A stretch of 64,000 nucleotides of DNA from Glandiceps talaboti (taxonomy: Eukaryota; Hemichordata; Enteropneusta; Spengelidae). The notes under the pieces were generated by a model, which had not been told where the DNA came from, did not search any database, and worked only from the letters and a program-made list of their open reading frames with translations. The position numbers and the translations under genes are program-made. Positions 49,167 through 61,879 of this stretch are shown here, in pieces (position 1 is the first letter of the stretch; the number at the start of each line of letters is the position of its first letter). The stretch covers positions 14,185,001-14,249,000 of the forward strand of contig NC_135553.1 in NCBI RefSeq assembly GCF_964340395.1, written 5' to 3'.

Positions 49167-49479
49167 ACTCTAATACTTAATTGTAACAGATTTTGAACGC
49201 AGTATATGTGTTCAATATAAATACTAAAACGCATGTGTTCAGTTTTAGAACACAGTGTTTTTATTTTTGAACGCATACCATGTGTTCAAAATCTTATAAA
49301 CTAGAACACTGTTGACGCATCAGAACACTGTAACAGTTTTTGAACACAAAGTAAGTGTTCAGAACAAGCAAATAGAACACATACATTCTAGATCTGAACA
49401 CAAGTGTTTTATGTTTTTGGCACAAACGACGCTAAACTGAACACATGGGACGCGTCCAAAGCGTCAAAATCTTTAGAGT
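49167..49479. mobile_element. Small element rich in GAACAC/GTGTTC
   Basis: Bounded by the short inverted match actctaa / ttagagt. It contains eleven GAACAC or GTGTTC hexamers between 49208 and 49444 in mixed orientation. Possibly a MITE-like element or degenerate minisatellite; no coding potential. Confidence 0.45.
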
Positions 49480-49645
49480 GATAGTTTAAGAATATATGTG
49501 ATTGAAGTAATCAGTGAACATGTGCATATGTGGAGATATGTGATCGATTTCAGAGAAATAGGGTTGGCTTTGACAACAAAATGCTCAAAACTTAACCAAT
49601 TTGATCATTACCCCATTGTTCGCGCCTGCATTTAACCAAAACTAC

Positions 49646-50007
49646 TACCCATTTCACGTTGGTGTTCACCGGTTCTGTTTGATACAGCCACTAAGAAACC
49701 AATAAGAAACTGCACATGCTAGACTTTACAAAAACAGGATTGAATGAATAGAGTTTTTTTGCAACAATTTGTCTAAATGAAATTAAGTGACATGCCACCA
49801 CGCAGACATCAGATGCAAACATCAAAACATTGGTGCACGGTGTCTGCGTCTAATTACGGTATTTCGAAAGAGTTTATTTCATTTAGACAAAGTGTAGCAA
49901 TAAATTGCAGGCTTGCTATTTTACAGTGTAGAATAAGAAGTTTCTTACTGGTTTCTGCATGGTTGTATCATACACATCAAGTTAACACTAACATGAAACG
50001 GACTGTA
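49646..50007. mobile_element. Long-inverted-repeat element, copy 5
   Basis: Left arm ccatttcacgttggtgttca against right-arm inverted match taacactaacatgaaacgg. Also ccaataagaaactgcacatg on the left against agaagtttcttactggtttc on the right. The centre is ggtgcacggtgtctgcgtct. Confidence 0.68.
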
Positions 50008-52906
50008 AATAAGACAATTTCTGTCACTGCCAATACATGAAGTGTTTTACCTCTGCTGGCAAATAATAAACTGACATCAAACTAATGCTGCAGCGCTCTC
50101 CGGCTCCGAGGGTAGAAGTTTAGGCCCTGGGAACCAAACATCATGTCTTTGTTCACCTTCGGCATAAAAAATTGCATTTCTAAACGGGCAAAATTTACTC
50201 CAACATCTTGGGTATTTTTACACACGCAACAAGTGTTCGTAATTGTGTCAAGCTCAAAAGGGGTTTACGATTTACTTATAATGTTTCGTATCAGATCTAA
50301 ATAATGAAAAAGGGAAGTTTAATTTTCAGCTCATGACACCAGTTTTTGTTCGGGTGTCATGCTTTATGCGTAGTCTGACTGATTTCTATACATCCGCTCA
50401 TTTCGTGCATTCAATGTTTTTGACAAGTACGAGATGACATTTTGTCATGTTTTCTGCTTGATCGGTTAGTGAAAAGACACCGAACACACCGTTATTTGGA
50501 ATTGTCAATTCGATCCTTATGGTACACTTTAGACTTTCATTTATTGAGCATTTCGCGCCTTTTGTTAAAGCTTTGGTGTGCGTCAAGGATGGCCAGTCAA
50601 AGGATTAGTTGATTTAATGAATTATATGAGTGTAGTCTATAGCAGCGTGTAAGAATCGAAAGAAAAATTGAATACTGATTTCTGCTGTCGCCAATGCCAT
50701 ATTTCCCGCCAAATAGTTTTTTTTTCTCTTTTCTGAGAATTTTGCACATATCGAAGTTATTTTGGATTGGGATAAAGAGAAATACTCACTGTTTTCATAT
50801 TCCCGACAGAATTTTACGTAAAAATGTTATCATATTTAGTCACTTTTTCTCTGTCGAGCGATGAAAAATTCAAGAAGTTACAAGGTCATGCGAACGGGTT
50901 GTCAAAGTTGATGGAGTCACATAGTTAACCTACGCATCGAATCAGCATGAGAAGGCGGCAAAATGAAATTCACATACACGCAATTAATTAATTATGCTAT
51001 TATAAAATCCCGTTGTCGAATTAGAAATACTGCGTTTCCCTCAAAGTGAAATCTTTTACACACTTCAAATACACATTTAATTAAAATCAAGAAAAACAAC
51101 ACACAAAATTTAGACGTACCAATCCTCGTCATATTAAGGTTCTAGACTGTTTGACCATTGTTTTATTTCAACTCTTTTTTTTCATAAACGTGTGACCGAC
51201 CGAAGAGCGGGCTCTGTGTGATACAACCCAAGGGTCATACCAGGGCCGGGGCAACCCAGTTGTTCACTTGATCTTAGTTCCAGTACCTGCACGCAGCTGG
51301 TACCTAGAGACTTGCTATTTCGCGTAGCTCTTATAGAGTAAAATTAAACCAAAAATCCTGACATTAATACACAATTCATAGTCTTTTCTATCATTTCTGT
51401 CCAAAATAAGGCGAAAGTTTCACACACAAAAATGCAGAAAATCAGGAATTGCGTTCAATTTATTTTAGCGGTAACTAATACACCGAAGTTACGACCAATC
51501 GGTGCGACAAGAATATAAACATTTAAAGGACAGAATATTGTGTGTTAAATAAATATAGGAAATTTTAGGTCAAAATAAGCTTGTACAAACAGTCACTGTC
51601 GCGTTCAGCTATATTTTGAGCGTATATCCTTCATACGCAAAACACACAGGCTCTGATTGTTTGATTATTTTCAGTGTACGGTTTTACAACAAAATATATT
51701 CACTCAGAGAAACCCCTTTTTCACAAATGTCAACTTGAACATTTTCACTTCAATTTCTTCGCATAAAATCGCACTAGACACCATGAACTTTTCAAAGTGA
51801 CAATAGAGAAAGAACTGACTTGTATCATATTCCAAAGCAGCAGTGCACTGATGTTTATAGTACGTTGCGCGTTCTCACTAAAATAGCAAACACTTTCTCA
51901 TCGTTACTCGGAATCTTTGGCCAAACTATAATTTCATTTTAGACTGTAATCAAAGATAATCCAACCATAACAACAAAAGTTACATTTTGTATCAACAATC
52001 CATTCACGTTGGCCAAAAAAGTTCATTAAAATGTCCATAATTGATTCACATAAAGCCATCTTAATATACAGTAAAGAGTTTTCCAATTATTTTCGATGTA
52101 GGTAAAATGAAAATGCATCAACAAAGTCTTCACGCCTTTGTCAAAACTCTTTACCACGCGTAGATTAATTCGATGGTTTGATTTCGATAATAAAATGTAT
52201 GTAAAATGTATTGTCAGTGGTTTGTAGGGGGTGTTGATAGCCGGAAGATTAGATTAACGAATCGCGTTAAGTTATTGTTTCAACCATTTCCCCCACCATT
52301 GTCCGTTACAATTACCACCATGCATCCCCCTTTTGTTGTAAAAGAGTGAGGACTGTGCACATTGCCAGTCGCATTGTCTTGGTTAGTCACGCGTGCATGT
52401 AAAACAATGGAAAACTATGTTAGTGTAAGTAACACTTGATGAAATGGATAGGGAATGACATACATGCATACTGGTACATGTAGGTTGCCTAGAGTCAATT
52501 TGTTTTGGGATTTTGGGCACTTTCCCATGATCCAGATCTAGAGTCGATAGCCAAAATCCCCGCGCGAGTTGACCCTATGGTAACTGGTACCTAACAGTAC
52601 AACAACAATGCTGGATAACTTCGATTCGACATCGATGCACCTTTAGAAGCATAGCTAGCGTACGTAAGGTAACATACTAGACTACGTAATGTAGTGGGAG
52701 AGAAATCCTCACATCCGAAGTATTTGATATGAGGCAAAATTCCCAAAGCAGCGAGTAAGAGTGAAATGAGAGCGATAAGTGACTCAAATACTACGCTTTT
52801 GGGGTACGTCAGTAGTTCCATATGGTTTAAAGTATTACCATGAAATCCACTTTGATGAGCTCTCTCCCTCTCCCTCCCTGCCTCTCTCTCCCTCCCTCCC
52901 CCTGCT

Positions 52907-52955
52907 GATGGTAGCTTAGTATAGTAAGTTCTCTCGAAATACTCCTGGAATGAAT
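52907..52955 (+). repeat. CT-array-linked dispersed repeat, copy 2
   Basis: gatggtagcttagtatagta then tctcgaaatactcctggaat, preceded by ctctctctccctccctcccc. Near-identical over about 45 bp to the copy at 41254. Confidence 0.6.
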
Positions 52956-54817
52956 AGTAATGGCAAAGAGACCTGGGCGTCACAATTTCTAAATTGTTCC
53001 TGAATGTCGTTGTTTATTTCTAGGGTAGTTGAAGTGTCATGCCAGGAATAGTATATAAATGTCCAGAAATATGACTCTCCACCACTATACAATCTTTCAA
53101 TTATTGTTACAACCAGAAATTTATAAATTGCCAGACAGAAAATTACACGCATCAGATGCTCCTTAGATAATATTAAAGCTTGCTTTGATCAAACATAATT
53201 TAGTAGATGACAAATATCATTTTGTAACGATTTGTGTTTTTACATCTGACTTTAGATCACGCTATATTCCTCAACAGTATACTTCAAATGCTAGATATTG
53301 CGATAAAAACTCCATACATTTACAATGTAATGCAAGCACAGTATATAAATGTAATCATGGGACTTGCAATTTGAAAATATATTTTTAGTAGTTTGAAAAA
53401 AGAGGACCCACGACAACATAAATTTCTTGTTATTGTTGTTATTATTATATTAACTATTATTATTTATTGTTTTCCTTTTGACCTTGTAAATTGTAATTTG
53501 TTTTTTAAGTCGTGTATTGAAAGACCAATGGCCTAGCTTGTACACAGAAATAAATTTATTTTTTATAATGCATGTATGTATAGGGGAGGAGAAGGAATAT
53601 CAACACTCGTTTGAGTTAGAGCTGCGCTGTCTATCATCGGCTCTGTTTACATTTTCACCAGCCGTCACTTGCTTTCAGTAATTTATCGTTAATTAGTGAT
53701 CGGATGGCATAATCAAGTCAGTTGCTTTAATCGCCTGGACTGATTCAATCAAACAAAGGGGTGACTGAGCAAGCTTTTAAATTAAGCCCAATTCGTTGCG
53801 TTGCTAAACGTTGGTGTAAGATAGCATAGATACATGCTGAATAGCAAGCCATAAAATATAATAGGCTCGTAAGTATGTGCAAATAACTCGATTGCTCGCT
53901 CTCGCCTAGAAGAGTCTTGTTGTATTTTGACGACACTTGTTTTTGAGTTTCCCGCCTTGTTTGAACAGAAACAATGTTACAGTACAAAATACTTGAGATA
54001 TTTTCAGAGTACGTTTATATGACTGTTTCAAGACTTGCTACGTGTGGGTATTAACAAGCTTAATGACCAACAACGGGGGGTTGGTTTTTTTCTTCTCAAA
54101 ACAAATACAGAAACGGATGGTTTGAAACGTTAATGTTTTAACATTGTAAATCTACATAGATATTTATAAAGGAACATGTGTTTCGATCAAATGCCCGACC
54201 TTGATGAGGGATTACGTTTTCCATTGGAGCAACCTAGCATTATTTATTTGTAGGGCGATCTTTTTTTTTTTCTTTTTTTTTGGGGGGGGGGGCTTTCTAA
54301 GTACCCCTGTGCAATAAAACTTTTAATAACTCTTTGGGGAGATGGCGTACCACACGTGCTGTACGTACGATGTTTTCCTCAGACCAACGTACACCAATAT
54401 GTTTTACCCCTTTCCATGTGCTTCGTTTGATGGATCTCTTTCTCCTGAAGCCTGAAGATGAAATTAGTAGCTTTATTTAATCCTATAATTGAAATATTTT
54501 TTTTACCACGAAAGACACGTAATTCAAATAAAATAAACATTAGAAAGCTACCTAGGTAATTGTGAAATAAGAGTCGAACCTTAATATTTGCGCATTATTT
54601 TCTCATGGTTTTTGTTTGTATTTTGTGTCTGCTATTTATGTATGAATTTGATACTTTTCTAGATGTGCGTGTCAGCATGCTTTGTTTTAAATACTTGGTT
54701 GTACTTGACCTGTTAGTCACGTAGATTTAAAATAAAATATTTCACGCAGACAGTAGCGGACGATGCGCCGACATTTTTTTTAACTTCTTTTCCGCTTTTC
54801 TTTTCCTTTTTTGCGAT

Positions 54818-55241
54818 TTTGTCGTCTGAGGCGACAAAAATCTTAATAAACACTACTACATATCACTGCCTTGCACTATAAAAATATTAGTGATATACAG
54901 GGGGGTAGCTACATGTTGTCATCTGGTTTGACAAAAATCTTATCAATATTGCTACATTTCATCATTTTACCCAACATGACTCTTATCAAATCGCTACTTT
55001 TTAATTATGTTGACTACTGTCAATCCGCACCCTTAAAAGAATGACAATGTAACAATTGTACTCAAACATTTGTCAAACTAGAAGATAAAATGTAGCAATT
55101 TCAGTAAGAGTTTTGTTAGCCAGATGATAAAATGTAGCAAAGTTAGTAAGATTTTTATTGAGTCAGACGATAAATTGTAGCAATGTTAGTAAGATTTTTA
55201 TCGGTTCAGATGACATGCTCTTTCACGTTAATTATTGTAAG
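54818..55241. mobile_element. Fold-back element, 43-bp-unit family, copy D
   Basis: Inverted units (gacaaaaatcttatcaat, attgctacatttcatc) are followed by at least three forward units (agataaaatgtagcaatt, gccagatgataaaatgtagc, cagacgataaattgtagc). Lies in the gene-poor region. Confidence 0.6.
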
Positions 55242-57000
55242 ATGAAGGGTTGTAGAAAACAAGCAAGAATGTTTGTTGCAACGAGTATAATACATGTAGT
55301 GGAAAAACTTGATACTGAAAAAAACGAATGGACTCATCTTATTTAAATCAAAATCCAACTTGATTTACAACAGGAAAGGACAATCACCTTCATACATAGT
55401 TCATTCTGTAGTTATAGAAAATCGTACGATCTGCAGGTGGCCACTAATTATAGAAATATTAGTGATCTTTCTGAATGGTCCAATCCTAATCGAATCAAAG
55501 AAAGTCTTGTGTGGTTAAAACGCAGGCGATTAAAACTTCAAGAGTTATTAAAAGATCGTCTGCAAGTTAAAGCCGTAAGCGAAAAGTTCGCCAACGACTT
55601 TGTTTAATTATGTCATTTTTATGTTAGTGATTGATTGTTGGTCTGTAAAACTTTAGTTTACGAGGTTTTAGTCTCCCGTGTATGGCGTGGACTGATGCTA
55701 TCAATTCACAATTAAATGGCGTGTGTACTACTACGTTCCATATATTTGTACCTAGATTTCAACCCAAAATCGTTAATCACGGCACGTTGTACTAACCACG
55801 GTGTAAACTTTAATTGAATATGTGGTGCCCGGACGAAGTTGTACGGTTGACGTCATAGACTAAACCCATGTTGGAGAGGAGGTTTTCATCAAACCAGGAA
55901 CGCATGCAACTTTGGCATGTCTAAGCTTCTCAATTTGCCGCCAACAACGATAGTTAGAGGCTGAATACCATACGGCAACTTTGTTTTATTTCCAAACCTT
56001 ATTTCGAACCCGAATTCTGGCATGGTGCTTTTTGTTTGCACTCATCTGAATTATTTTGTTTAAAAGTGATGATAAGAACATTTTCTCAACTTTTATCTTT
56101 ACTTTTATTTTTAAATCTTTACCTTTACATCTGAAAATTTTGAATAATTGTTTTTATTTCATGTTTTCATAGTCACATACTCCACAGAGTTTGTTTTTAT
56201 AGTAGAATAATAATCCTGTGTATAATTTTTGGTTTGTGGACTTTCTCTCATTTGTATGTTTCCTGAATTTGAAGCTCCTCTGAAAAATATATTTTTGGAT
56301 TTTGGCGCTGTACAAATTTTTGCCTTATCTTTATCTCAGCTCAATAAGATGTAAGTGGGAGGGATGATAGAGGAGGGGGCTAGGGAGGGGTAAGGGTACG
56401 GTGCCATGCACATTTGTATGCCGGTGGTCGCTAGTCTGATTTTTGTGTGTTGTCTGCTGTACTAATTTTTTCTTGTCAGGTCCATTTATATCACTCTATT
56501 TACTGAAACATGCCACCGGTATATTCTTGTAGACGCTTTCCACTGAGGAACGAAATGTGGTGACGTCATGGTATCAAAATGACGTCATACATAATTCATA
56601 CTTTGTATTTCAAAGAGAGGTAGTTTATGCATATTCAGGAAGTGGAATAATTTTAACAATATTTATACACAATATCATGATTTTAGATAAACAAGGAAAT
56701 CAATTTCTAGGCTGTATCCGTCTAATTCTAAGTTCTGATTCAAAGGAAAATATGTGAATGACGGGACTGTGTTCTTGAAAACATTCAAAGAATTAGTTTA
56801 AATTTCAAGTAAAAATAATTAAAATATTGAAAAAAGTTTTTAAATGGTTAAGTATTATTTGTGCCCATTGAATAGATGTTAAAGAAACGACAATTAAGTT
56901 CAAGTTTAGCTAGATATAATGAAAGAATTGAGCTTACTTTAAAAACATATAACGCTCTTAAGATTTCATCTCCTGGCAAATAGATATCCAGGAAGTGAGA

Positions 57001-57183
57001 GAGTGAATAAATAAATGAGTGAGTGAGTGAGTGAGTGAGTGAATAAATAAATGAGTGAGTGAGTGAGTGAGTGAGTGAGTGAGTGAGTGAGTGAGTGAGC
57101 GAGCGAGCGAGCGAGCGAACGAACGAACGAACGAACGAACGAACGAACGAATGAATGAATGAATGAATGAATGAATGAATGAA
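57001..57183 (+). repeat. Stepwise (GAGT)n-(GAGC)n-(GAAC)n-(GAAT)n microsatellite
   Basis: Four consecutive arrays; each motif differs from the previous one by a single base. Confidence 0.96.
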
Positions 57184-58990
57184 CATTCGTTAGATATTTG
57201 TTATATTGTGATACATTGTATTCCGTTCAAGTTGCCGGATGATGAATAGGTGAGAATGTGTATAAACCATTATATAGTTTCCTCTCTTTAGTGACTCAGC
57301 ATTTAACCGGGGGCAATTTAGACGAACTTGTGCAGTATATATACCATTTGTGTTCTGAGATGATGTCAGAATTCGACGACGTCGTTTTACTCGAGTAAAA
57401 TTAAAAATGTCTCTATATCTATCGAGATTAGGGTGTGTCAATAATTAGAAAAATAAAGAAAGGCCAAAATTGTTACACAAATATATAAATCGACTCGATC
57501 AGCGCTACATTTAACATTTAGAATGTTTCATTACTTTTTTTTAATATCACCAGGGCAACGTTAATAGCTCCTATTAGGCACACATACCAAGTAAATTTAC
57601 GACGACCAAGGTAATTTTTCTTCGAGGTGTCGTTGGTGCCCATAACGGAACACAAAAACACGATCGTTGAAATTCATCAAAAATCATTTATTGCGTTCAT
57701 TTCGACATTACTTGTTTCATTCACCACGCTGAATCATTTTTATAAATTCGTGCCCAATGGTAATGACAAGCTAGCTGGACAACCGTGACCATATGTTAAG
57801 TGAAAATATGACTTTGCTTGAATTGAGAATTGTGCTCGGCAATATGGTTGGCGAACCCACTTTCTATCGTGTTTCCGGAGAGCTACACTATACCGTTATA
57901 TCAACAGCACAAAAGCTCAACAATTATGAATGAGTCGACACACACGATTTAATTAAAATTTAAAAGTTTGCATTCATAATTAAAAACGTGGATCCGGATT
58001 ATGCAAATGTAGAGATTAATTGAAGAAAAGATGGTCCGTTGCAGGAAAACATTCAAACAACATGGGCGAGCTAAAGTAGTGGACTCTCAAGTAGTCGTTA
58101 GCTATATTTATGGGTGAACATTTTTTTATCAATGTGACCAAAAAATAATTACACCTGGCAAGGTGGTCAACGGACTATCTATTTACGAGAATTGATACCA
58201 GTATTCAATAGAGAGAATTTTTTATTTGGAAATCATTTTTGCGGGTCTAATAGTTTTAACGGTGTTGTACACTATACGTATTTGTTCCACAGCTGACATT
58301 ACACCGACACGTTTCCATTGGCAACAGATCTCCAAATTCGTCAGATATATATTTAGAGAGAAAACACGAAAATACGGAGTTTTATCTTACAGTGAATAAG
58401 TTTGGGAGATTTTAAACATTTTCCATCTAAAAAGTTTTTAAAATAAACCAGATGATTTCTCCAGAATATTTTGGGCGGGAAGTGAGCAGACGATCGCGAC
58501 ATATCGATGGTTTTGCCGACAAAATGAAATATAACGGTACTTGTGTATATAAGCTTATGTATGTGCATGTCTGTGTGTATAATGTAGATTTTTTTTGTGT
58601 CAGCCCGTGTGTATGTGTATGTGGGTGTGGGTGTACGGGGGTGACGCAGTTGTATTAAGCTTAGTCTGGGACCACCAACAATTTAGTGTGTCGGTGGATG
58701 TATACAAATTAACACTGAAATGCAAAATAAGATTAAAATTAGAGTATGTGTAATTCATGCTGTAGTGATCTTTCTAAACTCGACCTTTAGGTCAACCGAA
58801 TACATCAGTTATCTCAGCATGAGTAATTCCAAGCTACAGTTGGTCTTTCTATTGAGCAAACAAATTAAACAAAGAAGTATAATTTATTGAAATAACAGTG
58901 AATATTCGTCAAAATAAAGGTACATCTAGAAAGACAGTAGACACATTTAAAGTGAAGCGGGGCTTCAGAACACGCTACAAATATTTCGCT

Positions 58991-59336
58991 TAGGCCTAAT
59001 ATAAAAAAAATTGTGTGATTCCGATTACGCTCAATTTTAGAGTAGGTGGGTTAGGTAGATTTTTTTATGTTTTAGTATTTTTTTTCATGTGTGAGTGTCT
59101 AGTTCAGGTTTTCCATTGTTTTCCAAATGGTCTCTGTGTTATTTATTTCTTCCTATCAGATGTACAGCCATTACATATTGTTTTATATTGTCTTTTTAAG
59201 TTGGTGTCAGTTTCCGCATCCACTATTTTATTAATTTTACTATTTTTTCTCGAATACGTAAAAAAAAGTTTAGGGTCGGCAGTGAAAAACTAGGTTGGGT
59301 AGGGTAACTGGAACCAAACAATTATTTGTAGGCCTT
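58991..59336. mobile_element. MITE with TAGGCCTA-type ends, copy 4
   Basis: The best preserved copy. It starts taggcctaatataaaaaaaa and ends caaacaattatttgtaggcc, with both inverted repeats readable and all internal blocks present. Confidence 0.72.
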
Positions 59337-59919
59337 ATTATATACATTTGACTCGAAACACATCTTGATTAGGGTGGACAGGCCAAGGGGTTATAATTAC
59401 GAGGCAGTTTACAGAGAAATAAAAGGACAACTTACGAACTACATAAATAACAGCTATCCGTCTATATTTACTCCTAAAAATGCAATTTGGGAAGTGCGGA
59501 GGAAATAGTTCATTTTTTACATTTTCACCTAAAAATAGTCGTTCGCACGTGGTAGGAGAATAATTTTTTTTTGAAATATACGTAGTAAACGATACGAGTC
59601 TTGTTCGGATTCACCGAATACGAAATAATGTGAACATCGAATTCTGCTTTTGCCGTCACTTCATTCAGAAAAAACAACAAAACGCCAGGACTATTGTAAT
59701 TACGAAAATACCCCTTGCCCACCCCTCCATGAGATATACGTGCCACACTCCGTAAGTCACAAATTTCGTTGAGCTGGTATTTAGTTTGTTTGCTATTACA
59801 CGCTATGTGATGTTTTTCGGTACCAGTATATTTAGTATCAATGTTTCCTCTTCTCCAAGGCCGAGTCGGTGGAACAACGCAGTGGAGTTGGGGTCAAACA
59901 AACAAGTGGTGACGGCCTA

Positions 59920-60215
59920 TTTTGGCAGGAATTATTCAAGCGCCAAAAATCTTGCCAAATTTAGATTTTATGATACAAAATACCATCAATAATTGATTAG
60001 ATTTATGATTTCAATGGATTGTTTAATTCCGTGCAATGAAAATTAAATAAACGGATTTGAATTAATATCAAGTTTAGTTTTGGCGGGATTTATTCAATCG
60101 TCAAAATCTTCCCACATTTCGAGTACAAAATTTATAGATTCCACAAAAAACATTTAATTAGATTGATTTTTTAATTTCACGGATTGTTTAATTTCATGTA
60201 TGAACTTAATTAATT
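59920..60215 (+). repeat. Local tandem duplication, ~155-bp unit
   Basis: Unit 1 begins ttttggcaggaattattcaa and unit 2 (about 60078) ttttggcgggatttattcaa. Both continue with a caaaatctt block and the block ggattgtttaatt, and end in taattaat-type DNA. Diverged but collinear. Confidence 0.62.
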
Positions 60216-61734
60216 AAAGAGATTCTAATTAATTCACATGGTTTTGGTCGTACAGTTAGGACAACTACTCGATAGTCTTGCAGATATCAAAGACCGTGAA
60301 ACTGATACCTAGTACAAACTTCAAGAACATTTTTTGAATGATACTATTTTGTTTTTCAATTAGCCATCACACAGATCAATACACTAGGCTTTGTCTCAAT
60401 ATCATCTATATACTTCCCATTCGAGTCTTGTCCTTAAAATAGATTTAATATGTATTTTTTTAGGGTGAGGGTTAAAGATCTCACTCACATGTACATATTT
60501 CAGCAAGTGAAATCATGAAAAGCAATGTGTCATACATGACTTGTTTCGAGATTGACATTAGCTACAGTTTCCGAGCCCCTAATGTGGCGTTACAACAACA
60601 ACGGTTGAAACACGTGTCACTAATCTATGCCTCGGTGAAGTTTATCGTGCGCTTTATTGTTCCTTTTGACACATTTTGCGATTACGTTGATTTGGCTGTG
60701 AAACAGTAATAATTTGCTTTCACTCTAGCATACGTCAACTTTTCTACGCCAATTCAGTAGGTATTCAGAGTCTAATAAGGAAGATACAACTTGATTCAAT
60801 GAGTAAAATTGATTAACAATACGCGGGAAATGTGTGACACTTTTCTGCCCTTTTCACAGCCATTTGTTTAACCGTATCTATAGACTCTACAAACTTATCC
60901 TGCTAATTAAAGCCTACTTCGCACTTTCAACGTCTTTAAACCGTTCAACAGTTAGTACACGTTGCTTTGCGTTGTACGTTCGCTCATGCCTTTTTATGTC
61001 GTCTCGATTTTTGCGTTATATCCGTCCATAAAGTCCAGTCTACTGTCGTTATTTACATGTAAGCGTTCGCAGATGTATGCAACGACTCGATTTGTACCCT
61101 AAACGTGTGTTCATTAAACGTTTGTGGTGCGTTAATTTAAAATGTTACGAATAGCAATAAACAAAATATCCAACTTTCTATGTCGCAATTTTTCATGACC
61201 AAGATCACAAAAAAGCTGCTATACTTTTTATCAGTTTTTAAAAGGGCAAGAAATAACCTACGAATTGTTGTACACAAAACGCTAAAAATTGAAGAAAATA
61301 AATCTGGCTGCCGTCAACAATTACACTGAGCGACTTTTTCAGTCAAATTTTGAAATTTATAGGATGAACATTTTCTTAAAAATTTGATGTAGTTACTTCC
61401 ATACTAGAGCGAGTATAGTGTTTCAATTAGGGGGGGGGGGCACAATGTTTTTTTTTTTACATGTATCCTTCACAACATTTTTTCTGCGTAAACAACATAC
61501 AAACACTGATAGCGCGCAAGTATATAAGGTCATACATTTTCTATCACTATGAACGGAACAAAAATCAACATCACTGTTGGATGATACAAACAAGATTCAA
61601 AGCTGTTTAATTTTGTGTGTTCACATTAAGATATATGAAATGTGACAGTTTCGTTCTTGCTCTTAGTGTCTACATTTAGTTTGTGTAATTTGTAACAAAA
61701 ATTGTTGTGTTAGATGTAAAAAAAAGATAATCTC

Positions 61735-61794
61735 TCTCACTCTCTCTCCCTCTCGCTCACACACACTCTCTCTCTCTCTCGCTCTCCCCCCCTC

Positions 61795-61877
<83 letters not shown>

Positions 61878-61879
61878 AG
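61735..61879 (+). repeat. (CT)n-rich microsatellite
   Basis: CT dinucleotide array with CA and C-rich interruptions. Confidence 0.96.

Noticed and set aside
52591-53152. Minus-strand frames of 130 and 78 codons
   Set aside because: They run through CT-rich DNA and the dispersed repeat at 52907 and show no protein family features.
53380-53575. Possible LINE 3' end (AT-rich tail with aataaatttatt)
   Set aside because: The tail looks retroposon-like, but I see no reverse transcriptase fragment or second copy in the window.
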